Positions 9,429 to 17,965 are shown, counted from the stretch's first letter. The stretch is 46,525 nucleotides of DNA from Treponema sp. UBA6367 (GCA_002437725.1 DJRF01000011.1:2654-49178), one strand, 5' to 3'. Notes: generated by a model from the sequence alone, not told the origin. Translations and numbers: made by a program.

Positions 9429-10115
9429 TCACAAGACTGATTTCAGAAAATCGTCAACAGCCAGATTGAATTCTTTAGGTCTGTTGCTTGCGATAAAATG
9501 ATTTCCCCTGATGATTTTAAGTTTTGCGCCGGGGATGTTTGCCGCAATTTCTTTTGAGTGGGATTTCTTTATCATGTCTTTTGTTCCGCAGATTACAAGC
9601 GTCGGCATTGTGATTTTTGAAAGTTCAGACGGCTTGATGTTCGGCTCTTTCACCATCAGTCCAAGCAGCTCCGCGTTTCTTTTTGCTTCCGGCGATTTTT
9701 CGGCAAAGAGTTTCGCTATTTTGTAGCCTATCTCAATCGGAATCTGTGTTGTCCGCTTTACGCCTTTTGAATTTAGGTTTCCGCCGTTTAAAATCAAAGC
9801 CTTTACCATTTCAGGATGGCTCATTGCAAATTTCATGGCGATGTTTGCTCCGTCCGAAAATCCCAAAATCACCGCGCGTGGAATCTGACGGGCATTCATA
9901 AAACCGTATAAGTCGCAGGAAAACTGTTCTATGGTAAACGGAGAGCTGCCTCTTGGGGACTTGCCGTGTCCTCTTGTGTCCAATGCAATAACACGGAATT
10001 TTTCTTTAAAATAATCCATCTGGTTTTTGAAGTAGGAACAGTCTTCGCCGTTTCCGTGAAGAAACACAAACGGCTCGCCGCTCCCTTTTTCCTGATAATG
10101 CAATTCTATGTCCAT
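9429..10115 (-). CDS. Alpha/beta hydrolase
   Basis: A 228-residue soluble hydrolase. The pieces seen are the oxyanion-hole motif FLHGNGED (18-25), the nucleophile elbow GFSDGA near 85-90, the acid in CGTKD near 177 and the catalytic His in GNHF near 205. It most resembles small esterase or hydrolase enzymes of the MhpC/BioH type. The substrate is unknown. The start lies 178 bases from, and divergent to, hsdM. Confidence 0.75.
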   Translation of the reverse strand: MDIELHYQEKGSGEPFVFLHGNGEDCSYFKNQMDYFKEKFRVIALDTRGHGKSPRGSSPFTIEQFSCDLYGFMNARQIPRAVILGFSDGANIAMKFAMSHPEMVKALILNGGNLNSKGVKRTTQIPIEIGYKIAKLFAEKSPEAKRNAELLGLMVKEPNIKPSELSKITMPTLVICGTKDMIKKSHSKEIAANIPGAKLKIIRGNHFIASNRPKEFNLAVDDFLKSVL

Positions 10116-10169
10116 AAGTTTCCTTCGTTCTGATTATCCTAGCATGATTTTGGAAAAAATGCAGTGGAA

Positions 10170-10198
10170 AGTCATTTCGATAGGCTCAATGGTCAGAT
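10170..10198. repeat. Dispersed TTTCGAYAGGCTCAATG repeat
   Basis: The bases GTCATTTCGATAGGCTCAAT recur with small changes near 21512-21540 (just after hsdR), near 11655-11675 (inside the last codons of hsdM) and near 38430-38455. Two copies flank the type I restriction island almost exactly. It looks like a small palindromic intergenic repeat. Confidence 0.55.
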
Positions 10199-10248
10199 TT
10201 CTGCAAGCGCAATTAATTTTTGAACTTTCTAAATTCTCATTTTTCTTC

Positions 10249-10254
10249 TATAAT
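10249..10254 (+). promoter_or_regulatory. Candidate -10 box of the hsdM operon
   Basis: TATAAT lies 40 bases before the hsdM ATG. A TTGAAC at 10220 is too far for a standard -35 box (23-base gap), so the assignment is tentative. Confidence 0.35.
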
Positions 10255-10293
10255 AAATCTGTTTTATTTATCGTCTTTTATTTGGAGTATTTT

Positions 10294-11682
10294 ATGTCCG
10301 GCATACAGCAGAGAGCGGAATTACAGGCGCAGATTTGGAAGATTGCAAACGAGGTTCGGGGCGCGGTTGACGGCTGGGATTTCAAGCAGTTTGTTTTGGG
10401 AACGCTTTTCTATCGTTTTATAAGCGAGAATTTTTCAGATTACTTTGAGGCGGACGACGAAAGCATTGTTTATGCCAACCTTGACGATTCAGTCATTACC
10501 CAGGAGATAAAGGACGATGCGGTAAAGACAAAAGGATATTTTATCTATCCGAGCCAGCTTTTTGTTAATGTCGCAAAAAACGCTTATGACAATGAAGCCT
10601 TGAACACGGACTTGGCGAGGATTTTCTCCGAGATTGAAAAATCCGCCGTTGGCTATGATTCTGAGCAGAATATAAAAGGACTTTTTGCCGATTTTGACAC
10701 AACGAGCAACCGGCTTGGAAACACCGTAAAAGAAAAGAACACGCGGCTTGCAATGCACAAGCAGGAAAATGTGAACAAGATTTATGACCCGGCCTGCGGC
10801 TCAGGCTCGCTTCTTTTGCAGGCAAAAAAGCAGTTCGAGGAAAACAAAATAGAGGACGGATTTTTCGGGCAGGAGATAAACCACACAACATACAACCTTG
10901 CCCGGATGAATATGTTTCTGCACAACATAAACTACAGCAAGTTCAAGATTTCCTTGGGCGACACTCTGATAAATCCGCAGTTTAGGGACGACAAGCCGTT
11001 TGACGCGATTGTCTCGAATCCGCCGTATTCAATCAACTGGATTGGAAGCGACGACCCCACATTGATAAACGACGACCGCTTTGCTCCTGCAGGAGTTCTG
11101 GTCCCGAAATCAAAGGCGGATTTTGCGTTCATTCTTCATTCGCTGAGCTATCTTTCAAGCAAAGGGAGGGCTGCGATTGTATGTTTTCCCGGAATTTTCT
11201 ACCGTGGCGGCGCGGAGCAGAAAATCAGAAAATATCTTGTGGACTCAAACTTTGTGGAAACCGTAATCTCGCTTGCTCCGAATCTTTTCTACGGAACTTC
11301 AATCGCCGTGAATATTCTTGTCCTTTCAAAGCACAAGACCGACAGCAAAATCCAGTTTATAGAAGCCGGCGAGCTTTACAAAAAGGAGACAAACAACAAC
11401 GTTCTGACCGACGAGCATATCAATAAAATCATAGAGGCGTTTGATTCAAAAAAGGACATCCAGTATTTTGCAAAATCGGCGGAGCTTGAGGAAGTCGCAA
11501 AAAATGACTACAACCTTTCCGTTTCAAGCTACGTTGAAGCCAAGGACACCCGCGAAAAAATCGACATCAAGGAACTGAACTCAAAAATCAAGGAAATTGT
11601 CGCAAAGGAAAATGCACTCCGCACAGAAATTGACAAGATTGTCGCGGAGATTGACGCTTCGGCAGGCTCAGCGACCAACTGA
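10294..11682 (+). CDS. hsdM: Type I restriction-modification DNA methyltransferase subunit
   Basis: A 462-residue adenine-N6 methyltransferase subunit. An HsdM N-terminal helical domain (1-130) is followed by the SAM-binding motif DPACGSGSLLLQ near 166 and the catalytic NPPYS near 242. It methylates adenine in the bipartite site read by HsdS and forms the complex with HsdS and HsdR encoded downstream. The ATG at 10294 follows GGAG; the longer upstream frame is AT-rich and not family-like. The last codons (SAGSAT) lie in a copy of a dispersed intergenic repeat, so the C-terminus may have been replaced. Base composition is GC-richer than in the DUF1016 genes that follow. Confidence 0.92.
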   Translation: MSGIQQRAELQAQIWKIANEVRGAVDGWDFKQFVLGTLFYRFISENFSDYFEADDESIVYANLDDSVITQEIKDDAVKTKGYFIYPSQLFVNVAKNAYDNEALNTDLARIFSEIEKSAVGYDSEQNIKGLFADFDTTSNRLGNTVKEKNTRLAMHKQENVNKIYDPACGSGSLLLQAKKQFEENKIEDGFFGQEINHTTYNLARMNMFLHNINYSKFKISLGDTLINPQFRDDKPFDAIVSNPPYSINWIGSDDPTLINDDRFAPAGVLVPKSKADFAFILHSLSYLSSKGRAAIVCFPGIFYRGGAEQKIRKYLVDSNFVETVISLAPNLFYGTSIAVNILVLSKHKTDSKIQFIEAGELYKKETNNNVLTDEHINKIIEAFDSKKDIQYFAKSAELEEVAKNDYNLSVSSYVEAKDTREKIDIKELNSKIKEIVAKENALRTEIDKIVAEIDASAGSATN

Positions 11683-11697
11683 TATTATGGAGAATAG

Positions 11698-12750
11698 ATG
11701 AACGAATCAAAAATTATCACGGCAAATAACGAATACAAAAAATGGATTGCTGACGTAAAAAGACTGATAAAATCCACTCAGATAAAAGCCTCGGTTGCGG
11801 TCAATGAAGAAATGCTTGAACTTTATTGGAGCATAGGGCATGACATAAGCGAAAAACAACTTGATTCAAAATACGGAAGCAAATTTTTTGAGACTCTTAC
11901 TGCGGAAATAAGAAAAGATTTTCCTAATACACAGGGATTTTCAGAGCGAAATCTGCGCTATATGAAACAGTTTTATATTTTTTATAAAGATATTCTGCAC
12001 CAACTTGGTGCAGAATTTGAAAGCAGAATATTCACAATTCCCTGGCGGCATCATATTGAAATTTTCACCCGTTCAAAAAGCACGGAAGAAGCCCTGTTTT
12101 TTATTGAAAAAACTAAGCAGAACGGCTGGAGCCGTGCAATGCTCATCAATATGATGGACACGAAAATTTTTGAAACTCGCGGTAATACAGTTAATAATTT
12201 CTCTCTTACTTTGCCAAAAGAGGACAGCGAATGTGCTAAGCAAATTTTACAGGATTCTTATAAACTGGATTTTTTGACTCTCCGGGAAGAATACGAGGAA
12301 AAAGATCTCCATAAGGCTTTGGAACAGAATATCACGCAATTTCTGCTGAAACTTGGAAAGGGCTTTGCCTATGTCGGAAGCCATGTTCCGTTTGTTGTAA
12401 ATGGAGATGAGTTCGAATGTGATTTGCTTTTTTATAATCTGAAACTTAGGCGCTACATTGTCGTTGAACTTAAGGTCGTTAAGTTTGAGCCGGAATTTGT
12501 GAGCAAACTGAATTTTTACTGCAATGCGGTAAATCACTTGATGAAAGAAAAAATAGACAAAGATACAATCGGGCTTCTGATTTGCAAGGAAAAGAATGAT
12601 GTTGTGGCGCAATGGACAGTAGAAAAAAGCAATGAGCCGATTGGAATCTCAACTTATGAGCTTGCAAGCATAATTCCGCAGGCGAAAGACATTCTTCCGG
12701 ACACAAAAGATATAGAAAAATCTCTTCTGACAGAGGAAACTGACAGATGA
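11698..12750 (+). CDS. DUF1016 (YhcG-type) nuclease-like protein 1
   Basis: A 350-residue protein with an N-terminal DUF1016_N helical domain and a C-terminal PD-(D/E)XK-like domain. The conserved IPWRHHIEIF lies near 109. The nuclease core shows ECDLLFYN near 238 and VVELK near 254. The family often sits inside type I restriction operons, but its role there is not settled. The start is 15 bases after hsdM, with GGAG. It overlaps the next gene by 4 bases (ATGA). It contains a perfect palindrome at 11992-12016 (residues 99-107). AT content is higher than in hsdM. Confidence 0.85.
   Translation: MNESKIITANNEYKKWIADVKRLIKSTQIKASVAVNEEMLELYWSIGHDISEKQLDSKYGSKFFETLTAEIRKDFPNTQGFSERNLRYMKQFYIFYKDILHQLGAEFESRIFTIPWRHHIEIFTRSKSTEEALFFIEKTKQNGWSRAMLINMMDTKIFETRGNTVNNFSLTLPKEDSECAKQILQDSYKLDFLTLREEYEEKDLHKALEQNITQFLLKLGKGFAYVGSHVPFVVNGDEFECDLLFYNLKLRRYIVVELKVVKFEPEFVSKLNFYCNAVNHLMKEKIDKDTIGLLICKEKNDVVAQWTVEKSNEPIGISTYELASIIPQAKDILPDTKDIEKSLLTEETDR
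11992..12016. repeat. In-gene perfect palindrome, 25 nt
   Basis: Arms ATTCTGCACCAA and TTGGTGCAGAAT with a single central C (12004). It encodes ILHQLGAEF, directly before the conserved IPWRHH motif. The two other DUF1016 genes carry different palindromes at the same protein position. Confidence 0.9.
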
Positions 12751-13787
12751 CCGGACTGAATGACCTAATAAACGAAAAAGAGTATTTGGATTTGCTTAAT
12801 ACTGCTGTAACTCAGATAAATGCTGCAAGAAATTCGATTGCCTTGCAGATAAACACAACCGTAACTTCTTCTTATTGGAATCTAGGCAAACTTTTACATG
12901 ATAAAAAGGTTGAAAACGGTTATGGCTCAAACACAATAAATCGTCTTTCAGTTGACTTGAAGAATCAATTTCCTGATATGGGATTGTCCCCAAGAAATTT
13001 ATGGAACATGAAGCTTTTTTATGAAAGATATGAAAACGCATCTCAAAAACTGCTACAGGCTGTAGCAGTTTTACAGTGGGGGCATAATCTTTTATTGATT
13101 AACAAAAAATTGTCTGATGAGGAAACATTTTATTACGCCACAGAATGTATCTCAAAAAAATGGAACAGAGATTTGCTTCTGAATGCCATAAAAATGAATT
13201 CCTATGCTCTTAACAAAAACAAATTCAAAGATAATAATTTTTCTAAAACCCTGCCCGCAATCCAGGCTGAACGAGCAAATGAAATTCTTAAGGATTCCTA
13301 CAATCTGGGATTTTTGGGAATAACAGAACCTGTCGCAGAACTGGAGCTTGAAAAACGCCTTATAGAAAAGATAAAGACTTTCATGCTTGAACTTGGCAGA
13401 GGCTTCGCGTTTATAGGAAATCAGTATAGATTGGAATACAACGGCAAAGAATATTTTGTGGATATGCTCTTTTCAAACAGAAAACTGAACTGCCTTGTCG
13501 CACTCGAATTGAAAATTGGCGAATTCAAAAGCGAGTATGTCGGAAAAATGAATATGTATCTTTCTTTGCTGGATAAACTGGAAAAAGAGGAAACCGAAAA
13601 TCAGTCCATCGGAATTATACTCTGTGCGGAAAAAGACCATCTTGATGTGGAGCTTGCATTGCAAGATATAAACAAGCCGATTGCAGTAAGCGACTATGAA
13701 CTTTTCATTCCTAAAAAAGAACTGCAAGCCTTGATTCTTGAAGAGATGAATAAAACTCAAATCGATAGAAAGGAAACTGACAAATGA
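12747..13787 (+). CDS. DUF1016 (YhcG-type) nuclease-like protein 2
   Basis: A 346-residue paralogue of the preceding gene but clearly divergent. N-terminal helices are followed by LQWGHNLLL near 108, the counterpart of the PWGHN motif. The nuclease core is FVDMLFSNRKLN near 236 with ALELK near 252. The first ten codons (MTGLNDLINE) resemble the start of HsdS (MTRLNELINE), which suggests that this gene entered by recombination at the hsdS start. It overlaps both neighbours by 4 bases. A perfect 27-nt palindrome lies at residues 100-109. Confidence 0.85.
   Translation: MTGLNDLINEKEYLDLLNTAVTQINAARNSIALQINTTVTSSYWNLGKLLHDKKVENGYGSNTINRLSVDLKNQFPDMGLSPRNLWNMKLFYERYENASQKLLQAVAVLQWGHNLLLINKKLSDEETFYYATECISKKWNRDLLLNAIKMNSYALNKNKFKDNNFSKTLPAIQAERANEILKDSYNLGFLGITEPVAELELEKRLIEKIKTFMLELGRGFAFIGNQYRLEYNGKEYFVDMLFSNRKLNCLVALELKIGEFKSEYVGKMNMYLSLLDKLEKEETENQSIGIILCAEKDHLDVELALQDINKPIAVSDYELFIPKKELQALILEEMNKTQIDRKETDK
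13046..13072. repeat. In-gene perfect palindrome, 27 nt
   Basis: Arms AAAACTGCTACAG and CTGTAGCAGTTTT around a single central G (13059). It encodes KLLQAVAVL, directly before QWGHN. It has the same geometry as the palindromes at 11992 and 14077 but a different sequence. Confidence 0.9.
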
Positions 13788-14836
13788 CCAACACAAATGA
13801 ACTTTTATATGTGAAGACTGGCAGCCTTTTAAATGATGCCCGTAGAATTATTGAATCATCTAGTGCAAATGCGGTAAGAAGCATTGATTTCTGCCGTGTT
13901 CAAATGTATTGGAATTTAGGAAAAAGAATATTTGAGGAAGAGCAAAACGGAAAAGAGCGAGCGGAGTACGGCGCATATATTATAAAAAATCTTTCAGAAA
14001 AACTTGAAAAAGAATTTGGCAGTGGATTTGGAAAACGCCAGCTTGAACAGAGCCGTCAGTTTTATCGCACCTATCCAATTGCGAACGCATTGCGTTCGCA
14101 ATTAAACTGGACTCAATATCGTTTGTTAATTCAAATTCCAAATCCTGAAAAACGTGAATATTATGAACTAGAGGCAGTAAACAACGGCTGGACAGGCCGC
14201 GAGCTTGAACGGCAGATAAATTCTCTTCTATATGAAAGGCTTTTAAAAAGCAATAATAAAGAAAATGTCCTGGCTGTTGCAAAGAAGGAACGAATTCCAG
14301 AAAGTCCTTTGGAAATTATAAAAGACCCGATGATTCTTGAATTTTTAGGACTTGAGAAAAAGCCTGAATATTACGAGAAAGATTTTGAAAGTGCGCTGAT
14401 TGAACACCTTCAGCAGTTTTTGCTTGAACTTGGAAACGGTTTTAGCTTTGTAGCAAGGCAGAAAAGACTTCTTATAGAAGATGATGAATATTTTGCAGAT
14501 TTGGTTTTCTATAATCGGCTTCTGAAATGCTTTGTTGTAATAGAATTGAAGACGCATAAAATAACTCATGAAGATTTAGGACAGCTTCAAATGTATGTAA
14601 ACTACTTTGACAGAAATGAGAAGCTCCCCGAAGAAAATAATACAATCGGAATTCTTTTGTGCACGGCAAAAAATGATGAAATGGTAAAAATGACTTTGCC
14701 TGAACAGAATAAAACAATTCTTGCAAGTAAATATGAGCTTTATCTTCCGTCTGAAGAAAAACTAAAGGAAGAACTTAAGAAACTGGCAGTGGCACAGGAT
14801 AAATTAGGAAAGCTTTTAGAGGAAACTGACAAATGA
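13784..14836 (+). CDS. DUF1016 (YhcG-type) nuclease-like protein 3
   Basis: A 350-residue third paralogue, closest to canonical YhcG: a helical N-terminal domain, LNWTQYRLLIQI near 106, and a C-terminal PD-(D/E)XK core with FADLVFYN near 236 and VIELKTH near 252. It overlaps the previous gene and hsdS by 4 bases each, so translation is probably coupled. A perfect 27-nt palindrome lies at residues 98-107. YhcG-like proteins have been linked to recombination and defence; no activity can be stated here. Confidence 0.87.
   Translation: MTNTNELLYVKTGSLLNDARRIIESSSANAVRSIDFCRVQMYWNLGKRIFEEEQNGKERAEYGAYIIKNLSEKLEKEFGSGFGKRQLEQSRQFYRTYPIANALRSQLNWTQYRLLIQIPNPEKREYYELEAVNNGWTGRELERQINSLLYERLLKSNNKENVLAVAKKERIPESPLEIIKDPMILEFLGLEKKPEYYEKDFESALIEHLQQFLLELGNGFSFVARQKRLLIEDDEYFADLVFYNRLLKCFVVIELKTHKITHEDLGQLQMYVNYFDRNEKLPEENNTIGILLCTAKNDEMVKMTLPEQNKTILASKYELYLPSEEKLKEELKKLAVAQDKLGKLLEETDK
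14077..14103. repeat. In-gene perfect palindrome, 27 nt
   Basis: Arms AATTGCGAACGCA and TGCGTTCGCAATT around a single central T (14090). It encodes IANALRSQL, directly before NWTQYR. It is the third member of a set of different palindromes at one protein position. Confidence 0.9.
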
Positions 14837-16107
14837 CTAGACTGAACGAACTGATAAATGAACTTTGCCCGGATGGTGTGGAATACTATTCTTTTCAGAT
14901 ATTTTTTGATGAAATAAAAGGAATGGGAGGTGTTTCAAATAAATGGGCAGAAAAAGGTAACTGTAGATTTATTGATTATTTAAACGCATATAAAAATTTA
15001 AGCATAGATGTTAATAATTTACCATATGCAACAGTAAAGAATTCAAATCAGGATACTCTTAAAAAAGGTGATATTCTTTTTACTTCGGCATCAGAAGTAC
15101 CAGATGAATGTGCTATTGCATCAGCAATAGAGAATGATATTGAAGAAGGTATATTTCTTGATGATCATTTGTTTGGACTTAGACCTAAAATTGAATTTTC
15201 GTCTAAAATTATTACTGGATATTTAAAACATTATTTTCATACAATTGAATATCGTAAGGCTGTATTAAAAGCAGTTAGAGGTGTAACTAGATTTTATATT
15301 TCTAAACCTGATTTTATGAAAATTGTATTCCCTGTGCCGCCTCTTCCGGTTCAGGAGGAAATCGTGCGGATTCTTGACAAATTCACGTCGCTAGAAGCGG
15401 AGCTAGAAGCTCGCCGCGTTCAGTATGAATACTACCGCGATGAGTTTCTAAAGCCAAAACTGAAAATCCCGGTTGTGAAGCTGAAGGACATTGCAACAGA
15501 CTTTTACAGAGGTTCCGGAATCAGGCGTGACGAAATCACAGCGGAAGGCGTTCCGTGCGTGCGCTACGGCGAAATCTACACGACCTACAACATCAGCTTT
15601 GATAAGTGCGTTTCGCACACAAAACTTGAATATGTCCAGTCGCCGAAATATTTTGAGCATGGGGACATTCTCTTTGCAATTACCGGCGAGAATATCGAGG
15701 ACATCGCAAAGTCGGTCGCCTACACAGGAAACGAAAAATGTCTTGCCGGCGGAGATATTGTCGTGATGAAGCACAATCAGAATCCAAGATATTTGGCGCA
15801 CGTTCTTGCTACAACAGAAGCAAGAATTCAAAAAGGCAAGGGAAAGGTAAAAAGCAAGGTTGTTCATTCAAGCATTCCGTCTATTCAGGAAATTGAAATT
15901 CCGCTTCCGCCGCTTGACGTGCAGGAACGCTGGGCAAACGTCCTCGACAACTTTGACGCAATCTGCTCCGACCTTAAAATCGGGCTTCCGGTGGAAATCG
16001 ACGCGCGCAAAAAACAATATGAATATTATCGTGATTTGCTCTTGACATTCGCAGAACGCGGCAACACAATCCTCACAGAACAGAACAGAACAGAACAGAT
16101 GAGATAA
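14833..16107 (+). CDS. hsdS: Type I restriction-modification specificity subunit
   Basis: A 424-residue protein with two target-recognition domains (TRDs). TRD1 covers about 15-170 and ends in the conserved PPLPVQEEIVRILDKF. A coiled-coil spacer ending RRVQYEYYRDEF follows. TRD2 covers about 210-360 and is followed by PPLDVQERW and RKKQYEYYRDLLLTF. HsdS chooses the two half-sites of the DNA target. TRD1 (about 14890-15325) is strongly AT-rich, while the conserved parts and TRD2 are GC-richer, a sign of TRD exchange. The C-terminus runs into a CAGAA repeat and stops at TAA 16105-16107. A third TRD follows in another frame, so this end is probably switchable. Confidence 0.9.
   Translation: MTRLNELINELCPDGVEYYSFQIFFDEIKGMGGVSNKWAEKGNCRFIDYLNAYKNLSIDVNNLPYATVKNSNQDTLKKGDILFTSASEVPDECAIASAIENDIEEGIFLDDHLFGLRPKIEFSSKIITGYLKHYFHTIEYRKAVLKAVRGVTRFYISKPDFMKIVFPVPPLPVQEEIVRILDKFTSLEAELEARRVQYEYYRDEFLKPKLKIPVVKLKDIATDFYRGSGIRRDEITAEGVPCVRYGEIYTTYNISFDKCVSHTKLEYVQSPKYFEHGDILFAITGENIEDIAKSVAYTGNEKCLAGGDIVVMKHNQNPRYLAHVLATTEARIQKGKGKVKSKVVHSSIPSIQEIEIPLPPLDVQERWANVLDNFDAICSDLKIGLPVEIDARKKQYEYYRDLLLTFAERGNTILTEQNRTEQMR
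16076..16098 (+). repeat. CAGAA tandem repeat at the end of hsdS
   Basis: Four full CAGAA units plus CAG (16076-16098), reading TEQNRTEQ in the hsdS frame. Loss of one unit, or gain of two, would join hsdS to the downstream TRD frame and give a 629-residue protein. Gain of one unit gives an early TGA. Five-base repeats of this kind are classical phase-variation tracts. Confidence 0.8.
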
Positions 16108-16727
16108 GACTGCTCCAGTATGTTTTTGGATATGCTGTTGTTCGGCTGGGAGAAATTGCAACAGTCGTTCGTGGCGGAAATTTCCAGAAAAAAGATTTTG
16201 TTGAAGAGGGCAAGCCTTGTATTCATTACGGTCAGATGTATACGCATTTTAGGACTTATGCGGATAAAGTTTTGACTTATATTTCAGAAGATGTTTTCAA
16301 GAAATCAAAAATTGCAACAAAAAATGACATTATTATGGCTGTAACAAGCGAAAATGTTGAAGACGTTTGCAGTTGTGTTGCTTGGCTTGGAAATGAAGCT
16401 GTTGCAGTAAGCGGTCATACGGCTATTATTCATCATAATCAGAGCGCAAAATTTCTTTCATATTACTTTCATTCAAATAATTTTTTTGAGCAAAAGAAAA
16501 AACTTGCACACGGCACAAAAGTAATAGAAGTTACTCCGTCAGCATTAAATGACATAAAAATCCCTCTTCCCCCGCTCACCGAGCAGGATCGGATTGTGAA
16601 AATCCTCGACCGCTTTGAAAGCCTCTGCAATGACATTTCTTCAGGGCTTCCGGCAGAAATCAAAATGCGCAGAAAACAGTACGAGTTTTACAGGGATAAG
16701 CTGCTGAGCTTCAAGGAAAAAAGTTGA
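16099..16727 (+). CDS. Third HsdS target-recognition domain, out of frame
   Basis: In the frame after the repeat the sequence reads RLLQYVFGYAVVRLGEIATV and continues as a complete TRD of about 150 residues. It ends in the conserved PPLTEQDRIVKILDRF and RRKQYEFYRDKLLSF. It has no convincing start codon or ribosome-binding site of its own; the ATG at 16236 would cut the domain. It is therefore either fused to hsdS by repeat slippage or kept as a silent donor for TRD exchange. It is AT-richer than TRD2. Confidence 0.75.
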
Positions 16728-16770
16728 AAATAATACAATTGCATAGTATATTTGTTGTACGGAGGTTTTT

Positions 16771-16956
16771 ATGACTTTAGCGAACCAAAAATATTATACG
16801 ATAGATGACATTCCTGATTCTCCCGGAAAAAGAGTTCTTCTGAAAATTCTTAATTCTCCAAAAGCTGATGTTGAAAAGCTTCGGAAAATTGCGTTTGACT
16901 ACGAGAAAACAGCTCTTGAAATGATGAAAAAAGAAAAAACGGAAGCAAAAAAATGA
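16771..16956 (+). CDS. Putative antitoxin of a GNAT toxin pair
   Basis: A 61-residue acidic and lysine-rich small protein with a helical C-terminus (LRKIAFDYEKTALEMMKKEK). GGAGG lies 5 bases before the ATG. It overlaps the following acetyltransferase gene by 4 bases (ATGA), the usual layout of an antitoxin-toxin pair. No family is recognised; the function is inferred from context. Confidence 0.5.
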   Translation: MTLANQKYYTIDDIPDSPGKRVLLKILNSPKADVEKLRKIAFDYEKTALEMMKKEKTEAKK

Positions 16957-17525
16957 TTTTTTTACCGATTGAAACAGAACTGTTTTATTATGAGCATTTA
17001 CTGGATTCTTCTGATAATTTAAGGTGGATACAAAAATTTTATGTGGAAAATGAATCTGGTTATGGGCTTGAGAGGTATTTAAAAGAATTTGCTAAAATTG
17101 ATGAAGAAAATGGTTCTGCAAGGACATATCTTGTAAAAGATAAGATTACCCATGAACTTGTTGCTTATTATTCTTTGAAAACAGGTCTTTTTACTGTAGA
17201 TGCTGGAGATGATTATTTTTATTCAATTTCAGCAGTCGAGTTATCTAATTTTGCTGTAAATTCTTCGTACCGAAAGAATCACCCAAATGCAAAAAATTTA
17301 GGCTCCACAGTTTTTTGGGAATTTATTTTGCCATTGATAAAGTACTTAAAGACTTTTGTCGGCATTCAGGCTGTTTATATTTATGCACTTCCAGAAAACA
17401 AATTGATAGAGCATTATAAAACAATGGGATTTAACAGGCTTGACGTTCAGGATGAAAAATTCGTTCATTCTCACGTAAAACCAAAATATGACGAAGGTTG
17501 TATTTTTATGTATCAAACATTGTAA
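16953..17525 (+). CDS. GNAT-family acetyltransferase, putative toxin
   Basis: A 190-residue protein with the GNAT fold pattern. The strand SAVELSNFAVNSSY near 92-105 precedes a helix region (motif A is weak), and YIYALPENKLIEHYKTMGF near 146-164 is the typical motif B end. Together with the small gene overlapping its start it resembles GNAT toxin-antitoxin modules that acetylate aminoacyl-tRNA. The cofactor loop is not canonical, so this role is tentative. It is very AT-rich, unlike hsdR. Confidence 0.6.
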   Translation: MIFLPIETELFYYEHLLDSSDNLRWIQKFYVENESGYGLERYLKEFAKIDEENGSARTYLVKDKITHELVAYYSLKTGLFTVDAGDDYFYSISAVELSNFAVNSSYRKNHPNAKNLGSTVFWEFILPLIKYLKTFVGIQAVYIYALPENKLIEHYKTMGFNRLDVQDEKFVHSHVKPKYDEGCIFMYQTL

Positions 17526-17624
17526 GACTCTTGTGTTAAGGAAATTATCAAAGAGGCTTAATATGGACTAGTGCAATGGGAAAGAAAATCGCAGTTTCGA
17601 TAATCTGAAACAAGAAAACAGTGG

Positions 17625-17630
17625 TATAAT
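17625..17630 (+). promoter_or_regulatory. Candidate -10 box of the MNT/HEPN pair
   Basis: TATAAT lies 20 bases before the MNT ATG. A short inverted repeat GTTTC/GAAAC sits just upstream (17594-17611) and could be an operator. The ribosome-binding site GGAGG is at 17641. Confidence 0.5.
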
Positions 17631-17650
17631 ATTCAAAGTGGAGGCGGACT

Positions 17651-17965
17651 ATGATAAATACTAAAAACTCAAAGATTATCACAGATTCTGTTTTTTCTGT
17701 TGTGAATCCAACTTCTATTATTCTTTTTGGGTCTTATGCAAAAAATTTGGAAACTAAAGACAGTGATATGGATATTTGTGTAATAACAGAAGAAAATAAA
17801 AATCCGTTTGATATAATGACAGCTCTGCGGTTAAAGCTTTTTGATAAATTGAATGAAGCTGTTGATATCGTTGTTTATGACAAAAATTCTTTCGATTCAA
17901 GAAAAACTGTTGTCAACACCTTTGAACATGAAATTTATTCTACAGGAGTAAAACTGTATGGATGA
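17651..17965 (+). CDS. MNT-domain nucleotidyltransferase (antitoxin MntA-like)
   Basis: A 104-residue minimal nucleotidyltransferase with the signature LFGSYAKNLETKDSDMDICV (residues about 26-45): GS followed by D-x-D, and a third acid in AVDIVV near 76. In MNT/HEPN modules this protein AMPylates and silences the HEPN RNase. It overlaps the HEPN gene by 8 bases, which supports the pair. Confidence 0.82.
   Translation: MINTKNSKIITDSVFSVVNPTSIILFGSYAKNLETKDSDMDICVITEENKNPFDIMTALRLKLFDKLNEAVDIVVYDKNSFDSRKTVVNTFEHEIYSTGVKLYG

Noticed and set aside
16236..16727. An independent gene starting at ATG 16236
   Set aside because: It would start inside a target-recognition domain. The frame continues upstream to the CAGAA repeat.
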